DNA from: Alloprevotella sp. Lung230
GTDB lineage: Bacteria; Bacteroidota; Bacteroidia; Bacteroidales; Bacteroidaceae
Reading direction: 5' to 3'
DNA: 64,000 bases
Assembly (NCBI RefSeq): GCF_014385435.1
Contig: NZ_JACSUD010000009.1
Coordinates: 1-64,000, forward strand
Positions 57,571 to 64,000 of the stretch are shown one piece after another (within the stretch, counting starts at the first letter, position 1; each line of letters starts with the position of its first letter). Under the pieces are notes generated by a model. The model was not told the DNA's origin. It saw nothing but the letters and a program-made list of their open reading frames with translations, and made no database searches. The position numbers were made by a program, and so were the translations under genes.

Positions 57571-58373
57571 TGTCCATTATCCCCATTTCCTCCCTCCATC
57601 ATCCCGGTGTAGAAATGTTCACCTCGCTCACCGAGGCCCAACTACGCAATCGGATCGACCCATCTCAAGGGATTTTCATCGCCGAAAGCCCGAAGGTCAT
57701 ACACGTGGCGCTCGAAGCAGGCCACACCCCGATAGCCCTCCTCTGCGAAGAGCGGCACATCACCGGCGATGCTGCTTCCATCATTGCACGTTGCGGTGAC
57801 CTCCCTGTCTACACCGGAGAACGCGAACTTTTGGCCAGCCTCACGGGCTATACCCTCACACGTGGGGTGCTCTGTGCCATGCGCCGCCCCACTCCACCCT
57901 GCCTTGACGACGTGCTTCGCGATGCCCGGCGCGTTGTGGTGATTGACGGCGTGGTCGATACGACCAATATCGGTGCGATTTTCCGTTCCGCGGCAGCATT
58001 GGGCGTCGATGCCGTGCTGCTCACCCCGGACTCCTGCGATCCTCTCAATCGGCGCTCTATCCGCGTCTCTATGGGTTCTACGTTTCTCGTCCCCTGGACA
58101 TGGATAACCCCGCCGCTCACCCGACTGCGCGACTATGGTTTCACCACGGCCGCCATGGCACTCACTGACGCTTCCATCCCTCTGGGTAATCCGCTCCTCC
58201 CACAAATTCCACGTCTTGCCCTCATCATGGGCACAGAGGGCGACGGCCTCTCGCCCGAAACGATTTCCGAGGCCGACCTCGTGGTGCGCATCCCTATGGC
58301 CCATCAAGTCGATTCTCTCAACGTGGCAGCTGCGGCTGCTGTCGCTTTCTGGGAGCTACGTAATAGGGTGTAA
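57570..58373 (+). CDS. SpoU/TrmH-family RNA 2'-O-methyltransferase
   Basis: A SPOUT methyltransferase of 267 residues. The N-terminal substrate-binding region (to about residue 105) precedes the knotted domain, with VVVIDGVVDTTNIGAIFRSA near residue 120, LTPDSCDPLNRRSIRVSMGS near residue 150, ALIMGTEGDGLS near residue 220 and IPMAHQVDSLNVAAAAAVAF near the end, the three SpoU motifs. The target RNA (rRNA or tRNA ribose) cannot be deduced. The ATG is at the end of MITE copy 4. The frame is open upstream to 57435 through the element, but those residues recur in other copies and are not family sequence. Confidence 0.9.
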   Translation: MSIIPISSLHHPGVEMFTSLTEAQLRNRIDPSQGIFIAESPKVIHVALEAGHTPIALLCEERHITGDAASIIARCGDLPVYTGERELLASLTGYTLTRGVLCAMRRPTPPCLDDVLRDARRVVVIDGVVDTTNIGAIFRSAAALGVDAVLLTPDSCDPLNRRSIRVSMGSTFLVPWTWITPPLTRLRDYGFTTAAMALTDASIPLGNPLLPQIPRLALIMGTEGDGLSPETISEADLVVRIPMAHQVDSLNVAAAAAVAFWELRNRV

Positions 58374-58453
58374 TCTCGCCCTTTCACTTCACTTTCTTAT
58401 TCTGCTTACGCTTCATCTCCCTTTTGAGAAGCACTCCAGCACAAAACCGCGTT

Positions 58454-58497
58454 CCCCATTCGCTCTTCCGTACAAAGAACGAATGGGGTTTTGTTTT
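58454..58497 (+). terminator. Terminator after the methyltransferase gene
   Basis: CCCCATTCG pairs with CGAATGGGG across a 17-nt loop, then TTTTGTTTTT. It lies 81 bp after the stop codon and 44 bp before the convergent XRE gene. Confidence 0.88.
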
Positions 58498-58540
58498 TAG
58501 GATGAAAGACATACCCCGGCGGCATGCCACCCCCTGATTG

Positions 58541-59077
58541 CTATTTGGTCAATGGAGCGAACGCCTCAAAGGTTCCATCATCGTAAAACACGCGAATTTC
58601 TTTTATTTTTCGCTGAGGCTTGTCAAGTTGCTTCGCATTGGCCAACTGGGAAAGCATCGCCAACTGCATTTCCGACGACAGAGCCGTTGATTTTGCCATT
58701 CCTCTCCCTGCCAAGCTTTCCCGCCCCCCCATTGCTGCATCAGGAAAGAGGGAAGGAGTATCTGGCGAAGATGTGGCGTTGCCCCCTTCCACAAAGTTAG
58801 GGAAGGACGGCGATATTTGATTTTGCTCAATATCCGTATTTGCATTAGTCGAGAATTTCTCTGTATCTTCAAGCATCATTTCCCCTTCTCCAAACATCAA
58901 CCAGACAATATTGATTTCCGGAAATGCACGATGGATGGCTTGTACCAAATTATTCCCAGGCTTGGTGCGCCCTGTGAATATACTCGAAATGGTTGAAGGG
59001 GACAATTCCAATTTCTGAGCAAAGAGCTGTTGAGGAAGATTATAGTAATCTCTGATTTGTTGAAGTCGTTCTAACAT
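58541..59077 (-). CDS. XRE-family transcriptional regulator
   Basis: A 178-residue protein. Residues 1-62 form a Cro/CI-type helix-turn-helix (LPQQLFAQKLELSPSTISSI with FTGRTKPG, then FPEINIVWLMFGEGEM). The middle is a Ser/Asn/Pro-rich linker. The C-terminal 35 residues (LANAKQLDKPQRKIKEIRVF) are charged and may form an oligomerisation strand. It looks like a phage- or mobile-element-derived regulator, but no phage genes are adjacent. Upstream lies the 1.8 kb AT-rich gene-free region, which it might control. Confidence 0.82.
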   Translation of the reverse strand: MLERLQQIRDYYNLPQQLFAQKLELSPSTISSIFTGRTKPGNNLVQAIHRAFPEINIVWLMFGEGEMMLEDTEKFSTNANTDIEQNQISPSFPNFVEGGNATSSPDTPSLFPDAAMGGRESLAGRGMAKSTALSSEMQLAMLSQLANAKQLDKPQRKIKEIRVFYDDGTFEAFAPLTK

Positions 59078-60877
59078 GTGTCTTATAATGTGATTAAACT
59101 GAGTTACGAATTATAAATTCAGGAATAGATGAAAACTCAAGAGAAAACCAAAAGTTGAAAGTAAGGAATGGGGCACTCATATAAAAGCGATGGTTTCAAA
59201 TTGGCGAAGCACGAAGCGCAAAAGAGCAGAATGGAATTCATCTCCGGAAGAGCCCAAGAAATAATCCAAAGGGAAAATGCAGAATTGTATAAAACAACAA
59301 CATATTCGCCTCGTCGCATTTGACTTTCATAGAGTCAACTCCTACAAAGTTGCGAAGGCAGTCGATGAAAATCTTCCGAAATTTCACAGCTTAGTTTGAA
59401 CCTCTGACATCATCGGAATTAGAAAGCAGATAGCTTCAAATGCAGCAGCATGGCGACCCCCACTCCAAAGGGAGCTCTTTCTAAGCATCTACAAAGATAA
59501 AAAGTTTTTTTGATTTAAGCGACAAAACCACAGCACAAATCAAAACTAAGCAACTTCAAAAACACAAACCAAAAATCCACATTACAGAACACCCCACAAC
59601 ACAAATACACATTTACATTTCTAAATCTTGATATAGGTAATAGAAGGGATTACCTGAAAAGATCGAGCAAAATAGAAGAAACTATTGGTTTTGAAGTGTT
59701 TAAAGTATAGAACTGAGTAAAAAACTGAGCAAACCATAGAATTTGTCAGGATACAACGCTTTTCAAAAGCATCTCGGCAAGCACAAATCAGCCAAAACAC
59801 CTGAATTTCAACAAGATAATAGATAACACAAAAGAGGTATAAGCAATAATACACATATGCAAACTTACACAAATCAAAATTTCAACCTCAAAATCCACAT
59901 TATCATATTCCCAACTCCCAAGACTCTATAATACAGAAATGAAAAATCAAACGGATCAAATTTCACAAATCCACAAATCAAAACTTTAGAAAACCAAAGC
60001 CAAACATTTGCTAATGCAAAAGTAAAGAAATAGGTAAATGCCCTTTTTAAGCACTTTGCAGCGCTCACCCAACAAAGAGACAGGAAAAGGATTTGCTTGA
60101 TCTTCTCCAGACGTAAAATATCACCTAACCCTCTGTAGAACAGGAATTAGGAGCAGGAAATCAAGAACAGAGGAAAGCTTCTAAAAAATGGGAGAATGCC
60201 ATTTTTGTCTTAAAGAAAAGGGAGAAATGGAAAGAAATCAGACAGATTTCCCTCGAGAATAGAGCTAAAAAGGAGCAAAAAGGAGGAAATTTAGTTTTTT
60301 ACAGCCATAAGTTCGACAAAAAGAAAGAGAGGAGAAGAGAAAATGAAGGTAAGCTCACCAGAAAAGTAGGAGTTTTCCCTCGAGGCGAATGCTTCGACAC
60401 AGAGAATGGAAAAGAAAAGGAGATTTTGTTTCGACCCCTCTTCAGGTTCAATTCATCACCTCAACATACCTTCACCTTCAATATATGCATCTTCGTATTG
60501 AGGAAAATCAACCTACAATTTTCCCTTCACACCTACTTTCTCCATTCAGAAAGAGTGCGTCCAGATTCCCCACCTACCCTACTTCCGCTCCGGGAGACGC
60601 ACTCAGCACAAAGTCATGAGAAGGAAAGGGAGAAGAAGAAACAGAAAACTCATGCTAAAAAAAAATCAAGATGGGCATCCCATCAGATGTTGCTGCGGCA
60701 TCACGAGTTTGGTGCCCCCACCCTATGTGCATGCTCATAAAAAAGCCCCATACTCCCCGGAGAGTATGAAGCATTGTGTGCAGAACTGACAGATGAGGCG
60801 GGAGAGGGGAAGCGCAAACCTATGTTGCAAGATGTCTTCCTTTCCTTCCACGTATGAAGAAATGCAGGAAAAAGAGA
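59078..60877. other. AT-rich region without a supportable gene
   Basis: Some 1.8 kb with much lower GC than its neighbours. From about 59500 to 60020 the plus strand is strikingly rich in A and C, with recurring words such as AAAATCCACATTA (59574, 59889) and ACACAAATCAAAA. From about 60180 to 60430 it is purine-rich and contains TTTCCCTCGAG twice (60247, 60374). All open frames are short, of odd composition and without start signals. It could be degraded foreign DNA or a site for DNA-binding proteins. The only clear signal is the holA terminator at its right end. Confidence 0.6.
60738..60768 (-). terminator. Terminator after holA
   Basis: CATACTC and GAGTATG enclose a short loop; on the minus strand this is followed by GGGGCTTTTTTA. 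It lies about 110 bp beyond the holA stop. Confidence 0.78.
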
Positions 60878-61939
60878 CTAATGCAAAATAAAGAAAAACA
60901 GTTCTTTCATCAGTTCACCTGAAGAGATAAAAGGATTTCCCACACCTTTACTGCGAGCATCTGTTCTTCGGATTTGCTCAATAATGGACATTACCTTCCT
61001 ACCAGTGTAGAGTTGCATGGCCGGCAAGACGTTTCGTTTGGCCTGCCATTCCTGAATATCCAACCAAGAAGCGATGCCGCGCGGTGACTTGTCTGGCGCA
61101 TAATAAGCCAACATCAGATTGGAAAAATAGCGGAAAAGTGCAGGAAGCGTCTTTTGGATGGGGTTTTGCTTTTGATTGCTGTCAAAGTAGTTCGCGATTT
61201 GATGCACCCTTTTCACGTCCTTACGCCCCAAGGCGTCCATCAGTTCGAAGATATTGAATTCCTTGCTCACACCGATATGCTGTGCCACAAGATCAGTCTT
61301 CACTACCCGTTCAGTTTGAGGAAGAGAAATGATAAGTTTGTCCAGTTCACTGGCCATACGATTGAGGTCAGCACCGACGAACTCGGCCAGCATCTCGGCG
61401 GCAGCCGGTTCGATGCTCACTTGCTTGCGTTGCAGATAAGCATTGATCCACGCCGGCATCTGGTAGTCACCGAATTTGGCACTCTCAAAGAGAACGCCCA
61501 CCTTTTCCAGCAGTTTCACCACCACCTTGCGCCGATCCAGCACACCGTGCTTGTGGCAGACAATGAGCACTGTCGAAAGTTGCGGCTGCTTGAGATAGGT
61601 TTCGAGCACTTCGATGTGCTTCATGTTCTGTGCCTCCTTGACGAGGACAACCAAACGTTCTGCCCCCATCGGGAAGCCCATGGCCGCCTGCACCACGGTC
61701 TCAAAGTCGATGGCGCGCATCGTCTCCCCCTTGACGCGCTCTTGGTCACCCTCAAAGAAAGTGATGAGATTGAAGTCGCGCTCTTCGGGTTTGAGCAACG
61801 AGGAGACGATAAATTCGCTCACTCGGTCGATGTAGTAGCTCTCTTCACCCATCAAATAGTAGACGGGAGCTATCTTTCCAGCACGGACATCACGCACGAT
61901 GGTCTCGTGGGTGATGCCCGATGTCGTTTTCTTTGCCAT
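60878..61939 (-). CDS. holA: DNA polymerase III delta subunit
   Basis: Clamp-loader subunit that opens the beta clamp. The 353-residue length and three-domain layout fit HolA: an N-terminal AAA+-like domain with PVYYLMGEESYYIDRVSEFI near residue 26 and ERLVVLVKEAQNM near residue 97, a middle lid region with MLAEFVGADLNRMASELDKL near residue 185, and a C-terminal collar with LPALFRYFSNLMLAYYAPD near residue 265. The start follows the amn stop by 15 bp, so the two are probably cotranscribed. Confidence 0.94.
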   Translation of the reverse strand: MAKKTTSGITHETIVRDVRAGKIAPVYYLMGEESYYIDRVSEFIVSSLLKPEERDFNLITFFEGDQERVKGETMRAIDFETVVQAAMGFPMGAERLVVLVKEAQNMKHIEVLETYLKQPQLSTVLIVCHKHGVLDRRKVVVKLLEKVGVLFESAKFGDYQMPAWINAYLQRKQVSIEPAAAEMLAEFVGADLNRMASELDKLIISLPQTERVVKTDLVAQHIGVSKEFNIFELMDALGRKDVKRVHQIANYFDSNQKQNPIQKTLPALFRYFSNLMLAYYAPDKSPRGIASWLDIQEWQAKRNVLPAMQLYTGRKVMSIIEQIRRTDARSKGVGNPFISSGELMKELFFFILH

Positions 61940-61954
61940 AAGATAAGGTGAATC

Positions 61955-62734
61955 TTACCAGTCAAATTTAAGGTGGCGCACCGTCTTTCGGTCACCCTGC
62001 AAGAGGCGCAGCGCTTCGATACCGATGCGCACATGGGTGGCGGCAAAATTCTGCGTCACGTGGTGGTCCGACTTCTCCGTCTTCACCCCCTCGGGCGTCA
62101 TCGGATTGTCGCTCACGAGGAGGAGCGCCCCCGTAGGAATATGGTTGTAGAAACCGCAGGAAAAGAGTGTGGCCGTCTCCATATCGACCGCCATGGCGCG
62201 AGTGGTACGAAGATATTCCTTAAACTGCTCGTCGTGCTCCCAAACCCGTCGGTTGGTCGTGTAGACAGTGCCGGTCCAGTAGTCGAGCGAGGCATCGCGC
62301 AAGGCTGTGGAAATGGCACGTTGTAGCATGAAGGCTGGTAGGGCTGGTACCTCGGGCGGGAAGTAGTCGTTGGACGTCCCCTCGCCGCGAATACCAGCGA
62401 GCGGCAAGATGTAGTCACCCAACTGCGTCTTGTTGGAAATCCCCCCCGTCTTACCCAGAAAGAGGACGGCGCGAGGTTTCACACTCGAAAGGAGGTCCAT
62501 GATGAGTGCCGCGTTGGGCGATCCCATTCCAAAGTTTATCATCGTGATGCCCTCGGCCGTTGCGGCGCGCATGTTAGCATCGAACCCCACAGCCTTCACC
62601 TTCATCTGCTCGCAAAACATATCAACGTAGTTATTGAAGTTGGTGAGCAAAATCAAGTCGCCAAACTCCTCAAGCGGCAGTTTGGTATAGCGTTGCAGCC
62701 AATTGCCGCAAATTTCTTCTTTACTTTTCATCAT
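61955..62734 (-). CDS. amn: AMP nucleosidase
   Basis: A 259-residue enzyme of the phosphorylase superfamily predicted to split AMP into adenine and ribose-5-phosphate. The C-terminal catalytic domain motifs are INFGMGSPNAALIMDLLSSV near residue 67, LGKTGGISNKTQLGDYILPL near residue 92, and the ribose-contacting MAVDMETATLFSCGF near residue 188. It lacks the N-terminal regulatory domain of E. coli Amn, as is normal for the short Bacteroidota form. A TACCTTTG box (62769-62776) lies 35 bp upstream of the ATG without a well-spaced TTTG. An alternative ATG is at codon 2. Confidence 0.92.
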   Translation of the reverse strand: MMKSKEEICGNWLQRYTKLPLEEFGDLILLTNFNNYVDMFCEQMKVKAVGFDANMRAATAEGITMINFGMGSPNAALIMDLLSSVKPRAVLFLGKTGGISNKTQLGDYILPLAGIRGEGTSNDYFPPEVPALPAFMLQRAISTALRDASLDYWTGTVYTTNRRVWEHDEQFKEYLRTTRAMAVDMETATLFSCGFYNHIPTGALLLVSDNPMTPEGVKTEKSDHHVTQNFAATHVRIGIEALRLLQGDRKTVRHLKFDW

Positions 62735-62851
62735 AAAGTTCTCTTTTGATGTTCATGTTCAATGGCCGCAAAGGTAGCAATTATTTCTGACAAAAGGAAA
62801 TGATTGACCGCCATTGACGGTGAATTGCGCGATAAAGTACGTTCTACAGAG

Positions 62852-62875
62852 TGTACTTTCAAGATAGAAGTGCAG
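62852..62875 (+). repeat. Dispersed 24-bp repeat, copy 2
   Basis: It matches the sequence at 17525-17548 with three mismatches. It lies 48 bp before the left arm of the inverted-repeat element at 62923-63270. Confidence 0.5.
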
Positions 62876-62922
62876 TGGGAACACGTCACGAGTGGAGGTG
62901 AATTCTCAAGAAGCTAGAATAT

Positions 62923-63270
62923 GGGGTGCTTCACCACATCGAGCGATCGAATATTCGCCCCCTTCGGAGACGCAAGGTTACATATTTGCATGACCGACAA
63001 CCGATATCTCAGCCTCTGCACCCCCAACGAGGGAGACGCAAAGCAGCATATTCGCATGGCCGGCAACCGAGTATCGCTATCCCTGAGCGTGTTGAAGCGT
63101 GGTGTGTAGTGTGTGATGGTGGGACGGTGAGTCCCCGAAGGGGGCTTCTCACAATAGCTGTAGGCGAGGAGACGCGCAGCGGTGATGAACCTACGAAATC
63201 CCAATGCCACAGGGGAGTTTCTCCGAAGGGGGGGGGCGAATATCGGCTTCTCCGAGGTGGTGAAGCGCCT
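62923..63270. repeat. Inverted-repeat element, about 350 bp, between clpX and amn
   Basis: The left arm (62923-62969, containing GGGTGCTTCACCAC and TATTCGCCCCCTTCGGAG) pairs with the right arm (63221-63270) at roughly 80 percent identity. Between them, a segment beginning GGAGACGCAA is duplicated 66 bp apart (62966 and 63032). The right arm contains a run of nine G. Short open frames on both strands encode similar low-quality peptides because of the symmetry, so I do not call a gene. It looks like a second class of small non-autonomous element or a decayed repeat. The stretch 62777-62851 shows nothing. Confidence 0.55.
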
Positions 63271-63297
63271 CAATATTCCCCCTCATCGAGGAAATAT

Positions 63298-63337
63298 AAA
63301 AAAACTCCGCCCTAGTCCTGATGGGGAGAGGGCGGAG
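63298..63337 (-). terminator. Terminator after clpX
   Basis: CTCCGCCCT and AGGGCGGAG form the stem; on the minus strand it is followed by TTTTTTT. It lies 31 bp after the clpX stop codon. Confidence 0.88.
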
Positions 63338-63368
63338 GAAGAAAGGGATGAAAAGGAAAATGCGGAGG

Positions 63369-64000
63369 TTAGTCGTGGTTCATCGGAGGGCGGTTGGTCT
63401 TTTCAAACTGGGATCGGGCATAGTCGAGGGTGATGGTGAGCTCCTTTTGTCCGGAGGAGGGGGCTTCGAACATAGCGTCCATCATGATGGTTTCGACAAT
63501 GGAGCGGAGGCCGCGGGCACCGAGCTTGTAGTCGACGGCCTGGTCGACGATGTAGTCGAGCACTTCGGGGGCGAAGGTAAGCTTGACGCCGTCGAGGGCG
63601 AAGAGTTTGATGTATTGCTTGACGATGGAGTTTTTGGGTTCAGTGAGGATACTGCGCAGGGCGGTGCGGTCGAGAGGTTTGAGGTAGGTGAGGACAGGCA
63701 GACGGCCGATAATCTCGGGGATGAGACCGAAAGACTTGAGGTCTTGGGGCTCGACGTACTGCATGAGGTCGGCGGTGTCGATTTTCTGGAGGTTCTGCAC
63801 GGAGTTGTAGCCTACGGTGTGGGTGTTGAGACGTTGTGCGATTTTCTTTTCGATACCGTCGAAGGCGCCGCCGCAGATGAAGAGGATGTTGTGGGTATCG
63901 ACGTGGATGTAGTCTTGGTCGGGGTGCTTGCGTCCGCCCTTGGGGGGGACGTTGACGATGCTGCCTTCGAGGAGTTTGAGCATACCCTGCTGCACACCTT
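63369..64000 (-). CDS. clpX: ClpX, C-terminal half (truncated by window end)
   Basis: The frame enters from beyond base 64000. It contains [36 protein letters not shown], and the sensor and C-terminal motifs [20 protein letters not shown] and [20 protein letters not shown], all diagnostic of the ClpX AAA+ unfoldase that feeds ClpP. The N-terminal zinc domain and Walker A are outside the window. The C-terminal tail ([10 protein letters not shown]) is of normal length, and the terminator follows. Confidence 0.95.
   Translation of the reverse strand, partial: GVQQGMLKLLEGSIVNVPPKGGRKHPDQDYIHVDTHNILFICGGAFDGIEKKIAQRLNTHTVGYNSVQNLQKIDTADLMQYVEPQDLKSFGLIPEIIGRLPVLTYLKPLDRTALRSILTEPKNSIVKQYIKLFALDGVKLTFAPEVLDYIVDQAVDYKLGARGLRSIVETIMMDAMFEAPSSGQKELTITLDYARSQFEKTNRPPMNHD

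Noticed and set aside
59621-59872. 83-residue Cys/Tyr/Phe-rich frame in the AT-rich region
   Set aside because: Composition follows the A/C bias of the region; there is no promoter or start context and no recognisable fold.
60389-60740. Short plus-strand frames of 76 and 104 residues
   Set aside because: Low-complexity Lys/Glu or Ser/Pro peptides overlapping each other in purine-rich DNA; no evidence of coding.
62914-63315. Frames of 119 and 129 residues in the inverted-repeat element
   Set aside because: Both strands give similar Arg/Pro-rich peptides because of the inverted arms, and there is no conserved family pattern.

Overview
The window is a piece of a Bacteroidota chromosome, order Bacteroidales, probably a Prevotellaceae- or Porphyromonas-like lineage. 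The 5' half of a 16S rRNA gene with Bacteroidales signatures opens it. Eight promoters match the Bacteroidota consensus TTTG-N19/20-TAnnTTTG. Several families are typical of the group: DUF6377, HU-SPOR, the DUF3822 gene next to rsmD, BT0820-like HAD, a stand-alone AICAR formyltransferase and an aspartate carbamoyltransferase pyrBI pair. Species cannot be fixed from the sequence alone.

Layout. 1-843: 16S rRNA on the minus strand, with a promoter at 1074-1105. 1250-11415 (minus): a housekeeping operon lon-tgt-lptG-like-DEAD helicase-rsmG-MBL hydrolase-PD40 protein-nucleoside phosphorylase, read from a consensus promoter at 11439-11469 and closed by a hairpin at 1200-1240. 11817-17436 (minus): a seven-gene operon (HU-SPOR, FHA, small secreted protein, nadE, BatD-like, HAD, exonuclease) with a promoter so close to the first ATG that the mRNA may be leaderless, closed by a strong hairpin at 11745-11783. 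18004-23240 (plus): an Nfn-like fused flavoprotein, then pyrB-pyrI-glyA. 23362-27390 (minus): a very large SNF2 ATPase. 27903-45560 (plus): about twelve closely packed genes (dcp, dCMP deaminase, S41 protease, 5-FTHF cyclo-ligase, MltF-like lipoprotein, DUF6377 protein, glycosyltransferase, MFS transporter, large surface protein, a menC-menE fusion, menD, menB). 45692-53423 (minus): HD hydrolase, tRNA-Pro(CGG), then DUF1573, DUF554, RecD-like helicase, rsmD, DUF3822, VanZ, and a separately transcribed oxaloacetate-decarboxylase-alpha-like gene. 54272-58373: a Bacteroidales-type unknown, AICAR formyltransferase, a small basic protein and an rRNA/tRNA methyltransferase. 58541-64000: an XRE regulator, a 1.8 kb AT-rich gene-free stretch, amn-holA, an inverted-repeat element and the 3' part of clpX.

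The most interesting content is non-coding. (1) Four full copies (193 or 196 bp) of a MITE-like element have about 22-bp inverted ends (TAAGTAGGTGTTCAAAATTA) and a conserved internal hairpin. In three of the four, the last base of the element is the A of the downstream gene's ATG, so the element forms that gene's whole 5' leader and supplies a TAnnTTTG box. A diverged end abuts the start of a further gene in the same way. (2) Three intergenic arrays are built from 18-bp dyads whose centres are exactly 22 bp apart, and a fourth is looser. Each array has its own core sequence but the same geometry. I do not recognise this repeat class; it deserves a genome-wide search.

The genes otherwise describe an anaerobe using menaquinone, with pyrimidine, purine, folate and NAD biosynthesis, protein quality control (Lon, ClpX, S41, Dcp) and envelope functions. 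The four men functions present are compressed into three genes.
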